A program made the translations under genes and the position numbers. Positions 1 to 6,876 of a stretch of DNA of 10,496 nucleotides are shown piece by piece. A model generated the notes under the pieces. It worked only from the letters and a program-made list of their open reading frames with translations. It did not search any database and was not told the origin of the DNA. The number at the start of each line of letters is the position of its first letter. The first letter of the stretch is position 1. Source of the stretch: an uncultured Gemmatimonadota bacterium (GTDB taxonomy: Bacteria; Gemmatimonadota; Gemmatimonadetes; Gemmatimonadales; GWC2-71-9); assembly GCA_937961295.1 (NCBI GenBank), contig CALGOK010000176.1:1-10496 (forward strand). The letters run 5' to 3'.

Positions 1-1333
1 AGGCGGTCGCCGCGGTCGGCCGTTCGGCCCCATTGGTCTGGGGTGCGACGGCATCGGTGGCATTCGTGCTGCCGCTGGTCGCGTCGGTGCCCTCGCCCTC
101 GAGCGGATTGACCGCCGAAGTCGGGGCGAAATCACCAAGGCTGCTGCCGCCCGGGATCGCGACCAGGGCGATCACGGCGAGCAGCACCACGGCAGCTCCG
201 CCGATCACCCACGGGAGGTTGCGGCGCTCGCGCAGCGCGGTGCCCAGCGCCGCGATCCTCGCGCCGATCGGTGCCTGCTTCGTGCGCGGTGGTGCCGCCA
301 CCTCGGCACCCGCGGTGTCGGCCTTCTCCAGCGCCACCGCGAAGGCCGTCATGTCGGCATGGCGGTCCGTCGGTTCCTTCTGCATCGCGCGCGCGATCGC
401 GGCGGCGAGGCCCGGTGGCGCATTGGGGACCTTGTCGAGCAGCGGCGTGGGTTCGGCCACGAGCTGCTTGTAGAGCACCGCGCGCGTCGAATCGCCCTCG
501 AACGGCAGCGCGCCGGAGAGCATCCGGTACCCCACCACGCCGAGCGAGTACTGGTCGGTGCGTGCATCGATCGACTTGTCGCCGCAGGCCTGCTCGGGGC
601 TCATGTACTGCGGCGTGCCGACGATGATGCCGGTCGAGGTGAGCGTCGGGGCGATCCCCTCCTCGGTGGGCGGAGTGTCGAGGTCGCCACCCACCGCCTT
701 CGCGATGCCGAAGTCCATCAGCAGGGCGCGCGATTCGCGGCCCTCGAGCATGATGTTCTCGGGCTTGATGTCGCGATGGATCACGCCGGCGTCGTGCGCG
801 GCGGCGAGTCCCCGCGCCGCCTCCACCATGATCCGTCGGGCTTCGGCCACCGGCAGCGCTCCCGCGCGCTCCATGCGCGCGCGGAGCGACTCGCCCTCGA
901 TGAACGGCATGATGATGAACGCGATTCCCTCGCCCTCGCCCACGTCATAGATCGGCACGATGTGCGGATGCCGGAGTGCGGCGATCACCTCCGCCTCGCG
1001 ACGGAACCGCTCCAGCATGCCCGGGGTGAGGCCGAGGTCGGGCCGCAGCACCTTGACCGCGACGCTGCGCTTCAGGCGAAGGTCCTTGGCCTTGAACACC
1101 TCGGCGAATCCGCCGGCGCCGATGCGGTCGCCGAGCTCGTAGCCCGGGCCGAGGATGCGCTGCACGCGGTGCCGCAGGTCGGCCGGGGTGACGCCACTGC
1201 GCGGCACGGCGACCCGCTCGCCGGTCATCAGGTCGAATCCCGGCGGCGTGGCCGTGCCGCAGACGTAGCAGAACGCCGCCACGCCGGGGAGCGGGGTGTG
1301 ACAACTCGGGCAGGCGCGGGAAGATGTGGTCAT
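1..1333 (-). CDS. Zinc-ribbon Ser/Thr protein kinase with one TM helix (C-terminus off left edge)
   Basis: This is a membrane-anchored eukaryotic-type serine/threonine kinase that phosphorylates protein substrates. About 444 codons are visible and the frame is still open at base 1, so the C-terminus is missing. The start is the ATG at 1333-1331. The N-terminus holds two CxxC pairs (CPSC near residue 8, CYVC near 22), a small zinc ribbon. The kinase domain spans about residues 65-330: glycine loop GAGGFAEVF (~72-80), VAVKVL lysine (~94), catalytic loop HRDIKPEN (~185-192), DFG (~206-208), and SPE in the APE position. Nothing essential is missing, so it should be active (RD type). After a basic RERR segment comes one hydrophobic helix (~373-393), then a Ser/Thr/Ala/Gly-rich region that would lie outside the cytoplasm and continue beyond the window. 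PASTA, TPR or other sensor repeats could follow but are not visible. The gene is separated from the kinase gene upstream by 71 bp with a possible promoter of its own. Substrates are unknown. Confidence 0.93.
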   Translation of the reverse strand, partial: MTTSSRACPSCHTPLPGVAAFCYVCGTATPPGFDLMTGERVAVPRSGVTPADLRHRVQRILGPGYELGDRIGAGGFAEVFKAKDLRLKRSVAVKVLRPDLGLTPGMLERFRREAEVIAALRHPHIVPIYDVGEGEGIAFIIMPFIEGESLRARMERAGALPVAEARRIMVEAARGLAAAHDAGVIHRDIKPENIMLEGRESRALLMDFGIAKAVGGDLDTPPTEEGIAPTLTSTGIIVGTPQYMSPEQACGDKSIDARTDQYSLGVVGYRMLSGALPFEGDSTRAVLYKQLVAEPTPLLDKVPNAPPGLAAAIARAMQKEPTDRHADMTAFAVALEKADTAGAEVAAPPRTKQAPIGARIAALGTALRERRNLPWVIGGAAVVLLAVIALVAIPGGSSLGDFAPTSAVNPLEGEGTDATSGSTNATDAVAPQTNGAERPTAATA

Positions 1334-1358
1334 GGGCTGTCAGGGGTGCAATCCCCGA

Positions 1359-1386
1359 ATGCTAGCGGGGTTGCCCCCCCGGGCAA
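1359..1386 (-). promoter_or_regulatory. Candidate sigma70-type promoter for the Ser/Thr kinase gene
   Basis: Read on the minus strand, TTGCCC (1386-1381) is followed after 16 bp by TAGCAT (1364-1359), each matching four of six bases of the -35 and -10 consensus. The kinase ATG lies 25 bp further on. The -35 box is also one arm of a small hairpin (TTGCCC / GGGCAA, 6-bp stem, 4-nt loop, 1371-1386) that could weakly terminate the upstream sugar operon. No Shine-Dalgarno sequence precedes the ATG. These are weak matches in GC-rich DNA and are tentative. Confidence 0.3.
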
Positions 1387-1404
1387 GGGCGTTGGGGCGC
1401 GTTC

Positions 1405-2682
1405 CTAGCCGAGTTCGCCCGCCCCGCGGCTTGGCCGGCTGACGAACGCCGACGCGCCATCGGCGCGATCCGGATGCGCCGCACGGTACCGCGCGAGCCA
1501 GCGATCGCGGAACGCGTCGGCGCGATCGCGCTCCACCAGTGCCCAGACACTGCCGCCGAATCCGGCGCCGAATGGCGAGGCCGCGATGGCACGCTCCTCC
1601 CGGGCGAGCCGCACCAGCGCGATCGTCTCGGCGATCTGGTTCTCGAGCACGGTGACCGCAAGCTCGTGCGATCGGGCCACCACCGCCCCGAGGGCGCCGG
1701 GATGCCGGCGCGCAACCGCGGTGACCGCGCCGGGAATGATCTCCATGCATTCGGACCGGAACTGCTCCAGCCGCCGCGACAGCGCACCGGCGTTGGGATG
1801 CGCCATCACCAGGCGCTGCAGTTCGTGTTCGGCGTCGGGATGCTCCGCGAGCACGTCGAGCAGTGATGTCGCGGTGCTGTCGTGGCGTGCGTTCCACGCC
1901 GCGAGGAGGGCGCCGGTCTGCTCCGCGAGGCGGTTGTAGCTCTCCCTGGCGCTGCCCGCCTTCGGGGCCGGCACGCCGCACGCCGCGATCACGAACGTCC
2001 ACTCCTCCGGGAGCGGTGTCTCCGATTCGGCGCGCACCGGCAGGAACCGGAACTCCGAGAGGTGGCCCTCCCGGCAGCAGAGGATGGCGGTGTGGTCCTC
2101 GCTGCCGCCCTGGGTGCCCACGCCGAAGTCGGTGCCAAACGGGCCAAACGCACGGCCATTCTCGACGGCCCCGAGGTACCCGGCGAGGTCGGCGGAGTCG
2201 CGGATCGCCGCACGCCAGTCCTCGCGCGCCTCGAGGTCGTTGAACGCGGCGAGCGGCAGGAAGCTCGCGATCACCAGCGCGCTGGAGGAGGAGAGTCCGG
2301 CCGCCGAGGGAAGCGACGAGGCGATGACCGCATCCATCCCGGTGGTCGAGCCGGGGAAGTCGCGCGCGACCCGGCGCAGCACCGAGATCGGATAGTCCAC
2401 CCAGCGCCCGGGCTGGTTGGGCAGTGCGGCATCCAGCGCGAGGTGTGCCACGTCGCGGGACCTCGCGTCGACCAGGTGCACCAGGGCGTCGCGGCGCGGC
2501 CGCGCCAGCACGTGGAATCCGCGATCCACCGTGGCGAGCAGCGAGCGGCCACCCGCATAGTCCACATGCTTGCCCAGGACCTCGATGCGTCCCGGTACCC
2601 ACCAGCGCCGGACGCCGCGCAGGTCGCCGAAGTGCGCCGCCCAGCTCCGCGCCGCGGCTGCGGCGACGCCGGCGGGACTCAC
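1405..2682 (-). CDS. Galactokinase-like GHMP sugar kinase
   Basis: This is a cytoplasmic GHMP-superfamily kinase of 425 aa, predicted to transfer ATP phosphate to the anomeric C1 hydroxyl of galactose or a galactose-like sugar such as GalNAc. Visible motifs, in order: PGRIEVLGKHVDYAGG (30-45), the counterpart of the galactokinase signature GRxNxxGEHxDYxxG; the phosphate-binding loop LPSAAGLSSSSAL (124-136); GGSEDH (192-197), which lines up with the galactokinase GxMDQ segment and puts D196 in the catalytic-base position; and the C-terminal GAGFGGSVWAL (372-382). Length fits galactokinase. It starts with GTG at 2682, overlapping the stop of the upstream nucleotidyltransferase by four bases (GTGA), with GGTGG just upstream as ribosome binding site. 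A sugar-1-kinase coupled to a nucleotidyltransferase is the classic salvage pair. The changed motifs make plain GalK uncertain; GalNAc kinase or another hexose-1-kinase is equally possible. Confidence 0.88.
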   Translation of the reverse strand: MSPAGVAAAAARSWAAHFGDLRGVRRWWVPGRIEVLGKHVDYAGGRSLLATVDRGFHVLARPRRDALVHLVDARSRDVAHLALDAALPNQPGRWVDYPISVLRRVARDFPGSTTGMDAVIASSLPSAAGLSSSSALVIASFLPLAAFNDLEAREDWRAAIRDSADLAGYLGAVENGRAFGPFGTDFGVGTQGGSEDHTAILCCREGHLSEFRFLPVRAESETPLPEEWTFVIAACGVPAPKAGSARESYNRLAEQTGALLAAWNARHDSTATSLLDVLAEHPDAEHELQRLVMAHPNAGALSRRLEQFRSECMEIIPGAVTAVARRHPGALGAVVARSHELAVTVLENQIAETIALVRLAREERAIAASPFGAGFGGSVWALVERDRADAFRDRWLARYRAAHPDRADGASAFVSRPSRGAGELG

Positions 2683-3503
2683 GGCACCACCGGCAGCCGC
2701 GCGAGCCTCGCCGCCACCTCCGCCACGTCGCCGCGCGCGGAGAGGTCGAGCACCCCCGATCGCATGGTGATGGCGCGCACCCGCATCCCCTCACCGATCG
2801 CGAGGCGGACCGCCTCGGGGAGCTCGTGCTCGCCGCGCGGTGAACGCGGGACGCGACGGCAGGCGTCGAAGATGCGCGGATCGAAGCGCCAGAGGTTCAT
2901 GCTCACCGGGGCATCGGCGGGTGCGGCGGACACGGCGGCCGCATCGGGTTTCTCGACGAGGTCCTGCAGGTAGCCATTGCCGTCGATCAGCAGCAGGGCA
3001 AATGCGGCAATCCGCTCCGCGGCGATGCTGCCGTCGGCCAGCAGCCCGTCGCGGGTGAACGCGACGAGCCCCGGCTCGCCGAGCGCGGCCAGCGCGCGCA
3101 GCGCGGCGACGGGGTAGAGGTTGTCCGCGTTCTGCACCAGGAACGGCTGCGCGCCGACCAGCGGCTCGGCGGCCAGCAGCGCGTCGGCGGTGCCGCGCGG
3201 CTCGGCCTGGACCGCGTAGCGGAGGCGCACGCGTGTCGGCGGCTGGCTGGCGTAGTGATCGCGGATCGCGGCGTGATCGGGCGCGACCACCAGCACCACG
3301 TCGGCGATCCCCGCGTCGGCCAGCGCGCTCAGCAGGTGGTCGAGGAACGGTCGTCCGGCACCGTCGGGGATCATCGCCTTGAGCCCGGCCGCCGCGACGC
3401 TCGCCTGCGCCGGGTCGAGCGCAGCTGCCGGATCGTGGCGCCGCATGCGCGTGCCGAGCCCGCGCGCGAGGATGACGGCGGATGAGACGGGAGTGTCGAT
3501 CAT
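2679..3503 (-). CDS. Sugar-1-phosphate nucleotidyltransferase (NTP_transferase family)
   Basis: The product is 274 aa and cytoplasmic. It is predicted to join a nucleoside triphosphate and a sugar-1-phosphate into an NDP-sugar, releasing pyrophosphate. Motifs: AVILARGLGTRM (9-20), a variant of the LAAGxGTRL nucleotide-binding loop; LKAMIPDGAGRPFLDHLL (41-58) with the conserved lysine; QAEPRGTADAL (99-109); NADN (125-128), whose aspartate is in the metal-binding position; and VEKP (183-186). The fold is Rossmann-like and resembles glucose-1-phosphate or UDP-sugar pyrophosphorylases; the nucleotide and sugar cannot be read from sequence. The ATG at 3503 is chosen because the longer in-frame extension to 3620 is only translation of an intergenic heptamer repeat. 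No good Shine-Dalgarno is present there. The gene ends in a GTGA overlap with the GHMP kinase, suggesting coupled translation and successive steps: the kinase makes the sugar-1-phosphate this enzyme uses. Confidence 0.87.
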   Translation of the reverse strand: MIDTPVSSAVILARGLGTRMRRHDPAAALDPAQASVAAAGLKAMIPDGAGRPFLDHLLSALADAGIADVVLVVAPDHAAIRDHYASQPPTRVRLRYAVQAEPRGTADALLAAEPLVGAQPFLVQNADNLYPVAALRALAALGEPGLVAFTRDGLLADGSIAAERIAAFALLLIDGNGYLQDLVEKPDAAAVSAAPADAPVSMNLWRFDPRIFDACRRVPRSPRGEHELPEAVRLAIGEGMRVRAITMRSGVLDLSARGDVAEVAARLARLPVVP

Positions 3504-3620
3504 GACAGGCCCGGTGACAGGTGACGGGTCACGGGGGACGGGGGACGGGGGACAGGTGACGGGGAGCGCGCGTCGTTCATCAGGCCGCGGCCCCGTTACC
3601 CGTTTCCTGTCACCCGTCAC
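3502..3620. repeat. Heptamer-array inverted repeat between symporter and nucleotidyltransferase genes
   Basis: Seven consecutive 7-bp units run from 3514 to 3562 (GTGACAG, GTGACGG, GTCACGG, GGGACGG, GGGACGG, GGGACAG, GTGACGG). The opposite arm, 3593-3620, holds four units in inverse orientation (CCGTTAC, CCGTTTC, CTGTCAC, CCGTCAC). Segments 3514-3543 and 3591-3620 pair at 24 of 30 positions around a 47-nt loop. The element fills the gap completely: the symporter stop codon (3612-3610) is inside the right arm, and a further degenerate unit ATGACAG (3502-3508) overlaps the start codon of the nucleotidyltransferase. Seen directly; function unknown. It lies within an operon, so an attenuator or RNA-processing role is possible. 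Confidence 0.9.
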
Positions 3621-5391
3621 TCGCTTCCGGGGCGGCGGCCCACAGCTTCGGCACCAGCCGCACCAGCCACGCGGTGGCGATCGCCGCGACCGCGGTCCAG
3701 AACGTCGCCGTGCCGACGTGGCCGTAGAGCCACGAGCCGGTGCCGAACAGCGCGCCGTAGACGGCGAGGCAACCCAGCGTCCACGCGAGGAACGCCTGCG
3801 GCAGCGAGTCGGGCGACGGCGGCACGCCGGCCTCGGCTCGGATCGCGGTCCACCCGGGTCCGGCCGGCCGGATCTTGCGGTAGAACGTCAGCAGCGTCTC
3901 GCGCGGCTCGGGCGGGGCGAGGAACGCAGTCGTGACCCAGGCCACCGTGGTGATCGCGACGGTGGTCAGCAGCACCACGTGCGACGGAATGGCGGCACCC
4001 TGCTTCTGCGCCACGAAGAACCCGATCGCCACGAGGAACGAGGTGGCCATCGCCGCGATCTCGCACCAGGCGTTGACCCGCCACCAGAACCAGCGCAACA
4101 GGTAGAGCAGGCCGGTGCCCGCGCCGATCGAGAGCAGCAGCTGGAACGCCTGCTGCGCCGTGTCGAGGACGAACGTGAGCGCCGCGGCGAATGCCATCAG
4201 CACCACCGTCATGACCCGGCCCATGAACACGTAGTGCGCCTCATCGCGCCCCGGCCGGAGGAAGCGCCGCCAGAGGTCGTGCACCAGGTACGAGGCGCCC
4301 CAATTGAGGTGCGTCACCAGGGTCGAGACGTACGCCGCCAGCATCCCGGCCAGCATGATGCCGAGGAAGCCGTGGGGCAGGAACTTGAGCATCGCCGGAT
4401 AGGCCATGTCGTGCCCCACCAGGCGCGGATCGACATCCGGGAATGCCTCGCGGATGCTGTCGAGGTCGGGGAAGACCAGCAGCGAGGCGAGCGCCACGAG
4501 GATCCACGGCCACGAGCGGAGCGCATAGTGCGCGGCGTTGAAGAGCAGCGTGCCGCCGAGCGCGTCGCGCTCGGAGCGCGCCGCGAGCATCCGCTGCGCC
4601 ACATACGAGCCGCCGCCCGGCTCGGCACCCGGGTACCACACCGACCACCATTGCACCGTGAGCGGGATCACGAAGATCGACAGCGCCATCCCCCAGTTGC
4701 CGAAGTCGGGGACCAGCGCCAGCGTCTCGGCGGGGAGCCGCTCGACCAGGCCGGCCAGGCCGCCCACCTCGGGCTGCTGCAGCGCGAAGTACGCCACCGC
4801 CACCGCGCCCGTCATGGCGATGCCGAACTGGATCAGGTCGACGTACATCACGCCCCACAGCCCGCCGGTGGCCGCGAAGAGGATGTTGAGGCCGGCGCAG
4901 ATGAGCAGGGTCTGCCCCATCGGCCAGCCGAGCACCACGTTGGCGATCTTGGCCGCGGCGAGGTTCACCGTGGCCATGATGAAGCCGTTGAAGAACAGAC
5001 CCAGGTACACGGCGCGGAAGCCGCGCACGATCGACGCCGCGCGGCCGCTGTAGCGGAGCTCGTAGAACTCCAGGTCGGTGAGCACCCCCGAGCGGCGCCA
5101 GAGCCGCGCGAAGAAGAACACCGTGAGCATCCCGGTGAGCAGGAACGCCCACCACTGCCAGTTGTTGGCCACGCCGCCGGTGCGCACCAGGTCGGTGACG
5201 AGGTTCGGGGTGTCGGTGCTGAAGGTCGTGGCCACCATCGACACGCCGATCAGCCACCACGGCGCCGCGCGGCCTGACGTGAAGAACTCCGCGGTGCTCT
5301 GGCCGGCGCGCCGCGCCATCAGGAACGCGGGGACGAAGCACGCCGCGATCGAGGCGAGGACGATCCCCCAGTCGAGGGCGGTGGGATTCAC
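3610..5391 (-). CDS. Sodium:solute symporter (SSS family)
   Basis: This is an inner-membrane, Na+-driven permease of 593 aa with about 13-14 hydrophobic segments. The first (about residues 9-24) is followed by the FFTSGRAAPWWLIGVSM region (36-52) and ATTFSTDTP (54-62), the broken first core helix that lines the ion and substrate sites. STLVTHLNWGASYLVHDLW (356-374) is the conserved later helix that carries Na2-site Ser/Thr residues in this family. The start is GTG at 5391, overlapping the stop of the GH109-like gene as GTGA, with a strong GGAGGT at 5402-5397; an in-frame ORF extending to 5676 is shadow sequence. The last helix ends near residue 580 and the stop codon comes from the adjacent heptamer repeat. 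Substrate cannot be read from sequence. Cotranscription with a glycosidase-like enzyme and a sugar kinase suggests a monosaccharide or amino sugar, but the family also takes up proline, sialate, inositol and pantothenate. Confidence 0.92.
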   Translation of the reverse strand: MNPTALDWGIVLASIAACFVPAFLMARRAGQSTAEFFTSGRAAPWWLIGVSMVATTFSTDTPNLVTDLVRTGGVANNWQWWAFLLTGMLTVFFFARLWRRSGVLTDLEFYELRYSGRAASIVRGFRAVYLGLFFNGFIMATVNLAAAKIANVVLGWPMGQTLLICAGLNILFAATGGLWGVMYVDLIQFGIAMTGAVAVAYFALQQPEVGGLAGLVERLPAETLALVPDFGNWGMALSIFVIPLTVQWWSVWYPGAEPGGGSYVAQRMLAARSERDALGGTLLFNAAHYALRSWPWILVALASLLVFPDLDSIREAFPDVDPRLVGHDMAYPAMLKFLPHGFLGIMLAGMLAAYVSTLVTHLNWGASYLVHDLWRRFLRPGRDEAHYVFMGRVMTVVLMAFAAALTFVLDTAQQAFQLLLSIGAGTGLLYLLRWFWWRVNAWCEIAAMATSFLVAIGFFVAQKQGAAIPSHVVLLTTVAITTVAWVTTAFLAPPEPRETLLTFYRKIRPAGPGWTAIRAEAGVPPSPDSLPQAFLAWTLGCLAVYGALFGTGSWLYGHVGTATFWTAVAAIATAWLVRLVPKLWAAAPEASDG

Positions 5392-6755
5392 CGGGCACCT
5401 CCGCGCTGCCAGCCGCCGCGCGTGAAGTCGGGGAACTTGACCGGCGCGCTCGAGAGCGCGAGTGATGCCTCGCTGAGCGGCCACGGCGCACTCCATGCCG
5501 CCGCGTCGTACACGTCGAAGTCGGGGGGCAGCCCCTCGCGCATCGTCTCCACCATGCGCCAGGCCATCACGTAGTCCATCCCGCCGTGCCCGCCGCGGGC
5601 GCGGGCCACCTCGCCGACGCGCGCCCAGAGGGGATGGGTGTAGCGCGCCTTGAGGTCGTCGCTCACCTCGCGCCACCGGTGGCCGCCCTCCTGGCCCTCG
5701 ACGTAGAGCCGGGCGGGGAAGTCCTCGAACGCGCCGCGGGTGCCGCGCACGGCGTTGAGCCGCGAGTACGGGGTCGGCAGCGTCACGTTGTGCTGCAGCA
5801 GGATGTTGCGACCGCGCACGGTGCGCACCAGCGAGGAATTGATGTCACCTGCCACGTAGGTCTCCCGCCACTTGGTCGAGTCCCGCGGCACGTGGGCCTC
5901 CCGCCACGCACTCAGCCCGGCCTCGGGCGTCGACATCGACACCAGGTAGTCGAAGCGATCGCCCTTGTGGATGTCGAGGTACCAGGCCACCGGGCCGAGG
6001 CCATGGGTGGGGTAGAAGTTGCCGCGCCGCTCGGTGTGCGGCGTGCGGCGCCACAGCCCCTCGTCCTTGTCCTCGAACAGCAGCGCCCGGAGGTCGTGGA
6101 TGTAGGCCGCTTCGGCGTAGAGCACTTCGCCGAACAGGCCGTCCTTCACCATCCGGTCGAGCATCAGCTCGTTGAAGCCGTAGCAGACGTTCTCCATCAT
6201 CAGGCAGTGGCGACGGGTCGCCTCCGAGACGCGCACCAGCTCCCACATCTCCTCGAGCGTGGTCGCCGCCGGCACCTCGGTGGCGGCGTGCTTGCCGGCT
6301 CGCATCGCCGCGAGGCACACCGGCACGTGCCAGTCCCACGGCGTGGCCGTGTAGACGATGTCGATGTCATCACGGGTCACCAGCTGCTCGAACGCGCGCT
6401 CGCCGTCGGTGTGGAGGGCGGGCCGCGGCTGCCCCGCCTCCTCGACCAGCCTGGCGCCGCGCTCGGCCTTCTCGGCGACGATGTCGCAGAGCGCCGTCAC
6501 CTGCACCCCGTCCACCGCCAGCCACTCGCGCAGCATCGACGTGCCGCGGAGCCCCGTCCCCACGATCGCGAGGCGCACCGTGCCGTGCCGTGCGAACGGG
6601 ACGCCGAGCATGCTGTCGTCGCCCGGCGGCGGGAGCGGTGGTGGCGCGGCGGCGGCATCGCGCGTCGCCAGCGCGGCGCCCATGGCACTGGCCGCGCTGG
6701 CGGCCTTGAGCCAGTCGCGCCGCGAGATCGAGGGATCCGGAGCCGGAGGAGTCAT
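5388..6755 (-). CDS. Tat-exported Gfo/Idh/MocA-fold protein, glycoside hydrolase family 109-like
   Basis: The product is 455 aa. It opens with a twin-arginine signal, SRRDWLKAAS (11-20) followed by an Ala-rich hydrophobic stretch, implying export in folded, cofactor-loaded form. RLAIVGTGLRGTSML (61-75) is the NAD(P)-binding GxGxxG fingerprint; DIDIVYTATP and HAATEVPAA (156-164) replace the usual EKP of dehydrogenases. The C-terminal half carries YIHDLR (218-223), NFYPTHGLGPV (246-256), FDYLVSMSTPEAG (268-280), PYSRLNAVRGTRG (329-341) and HGGMDY (390-395). From memory this pattern is that of GH109, where a tightly bound NAD+ drives cleavage of alpha-N-acetylgalactosaminides, with the YPTH tyrosine and histidine at the active site. 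Family assignment is recognition, not a search. It is the first gene of the operon and overlaps the symporter start by four bases. Substrate could instead be another glycoside, since GH109-type proteins are not all alpha-GalNAcases. An exported inositol/sugar dehydrogenase is the main alternative. Confidence 0.87.
   Translation of the reverse strand: MTPPAPDPSISRRDWLKAASAASAMGAALATRDAAAAPPPLPPPGDDSMLGVPFARHGTVRLAIVGTGLRGTSMLREWLAVDGVQVTALCDIVAEKAERGARLVEEAGQPRPALHTDGERAFEQLVTRDDIDIVYTATPWDWHVPVCLAAMRAGKHAATEVPAATTLEEMWELVRVSEATRRHCLMMENVCYGFNELMLDRMVKDGLFGEVLYAEAAYIHDLRALLFEDKDEGLWRRTPHTERRGNFYPTHGLGPVAWYLDIHKGDRFDYLVSMSTPEAGLSAWREAHVPRDSTKWRETYVAGDINSSLVRTVRGRNILLQHNVTLPTPYSRLNAVRGTRGAFEDFPARLYVEGQEGGHRWREVSDDLKARYTHPLWARVGEVARARGGHGGMDYVMAWRMVETMREGLPPDFDVYDAAAWSAPWPLSEASLALSSAPVKFPDFTRGGWQRGGAR
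5397..5402 (-). promoter_or_regulatory. Ribosome binding site GGAGGT that sets the symporter start
   Basis: GGAGGT on the minus strand ends five bases before the GTG at 5391, inside the last codons of the upstream GH109-like gene. It is the best Shine-Dalgarno in the window and decides for the GTG start over any start in the 285-nt upstream extension. With the GTGA overlap it points to coupled translation. Confidence 0.75.
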
Positions 6756-6876
6756 GCGGCTGGTCTTTCGGGGAGGAGGGGGCGGGGGCGACCGCCGAGC
6801 GCGAAGCCGGCGCCGAGCACGCCGGGACGCTACGCCCGCCCTCGTCGCGCCACAAGTGCCGGCCTATCTTTGCCGG
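6756..6876. promoter_or_regulatory. Divergent promoter region between the GH109-like and permease genes
   Basis: This 121-bp gap separates two divergent start codons and must hold promoters for both sides. On the minus strand TTGTGG (6855-6850) and TAGCGT (6832-6827), 17 bp apart, are a weak candidate for the sugar operon. The segment next to the operon start (6770-6789) is a G-run on the plus strand, so the operon mRNA leader is C-rich and contains CCTCCTCC; no Shine-Dalgarno precedes the operon ATG. No clear operator palindrome was found. Confidence 0.4.
6865..6872 (+). promoter_or_regulatory. TAnnTTTG-type -7 box of the APC permease gene, leaderless start
   Basis: TATCTTTG matches exactly the -7 element TAnnTTTG described for Bacteroidetes primary sigma factor promoters. 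It ends four bases before the GTG start at 6877, so transcription would begin at or within a base or two of the start codon. No Shine-Dalgarno exists, which fits a leaderless mRNA. No matching TTTG/TTG element is seen about 20 bp upstream, so this rests on one box. Confidence 0.45.

Noticed and set aside
1340..2794. Minus-strand 484-codon frame over the GHMP kinase region
   Set aside because: It is Arg/Pro/Gly-rich with no motifs. The other minus frame (1405-2682) carries all the kinase motifs.
3504..3620. In-frame N-terminal extension of the nucleotidyltransferase
   Set aside because: The added 39 residues are translated heptamer repeat and precede a normal family start at the ATG at 3503.
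3514..3620. CRISPR-like array
   Set aside because: Units are 7 bp with no spacers between them and no cas genes nearby; arms are inverted, not direct repeat-spacer units.
3379..5277. Plus-strand open frame of 632 codons opposite the symporter
   Set aside because: Composition is Arg/His/Glu/Gly-rich with no domain pattern. It is the antisense shadow of a well-supported membrane protein, and long stop-free antisense frames are expected at this GC content.
5392..5676. Longer N-terminus of the symporter
   Set aside because: The extension is Arg-rich and overlaps the GH109-like coding sequence. The GTG at 5391 has a strong GGAGGT and gives a normal SSS N-terminus.
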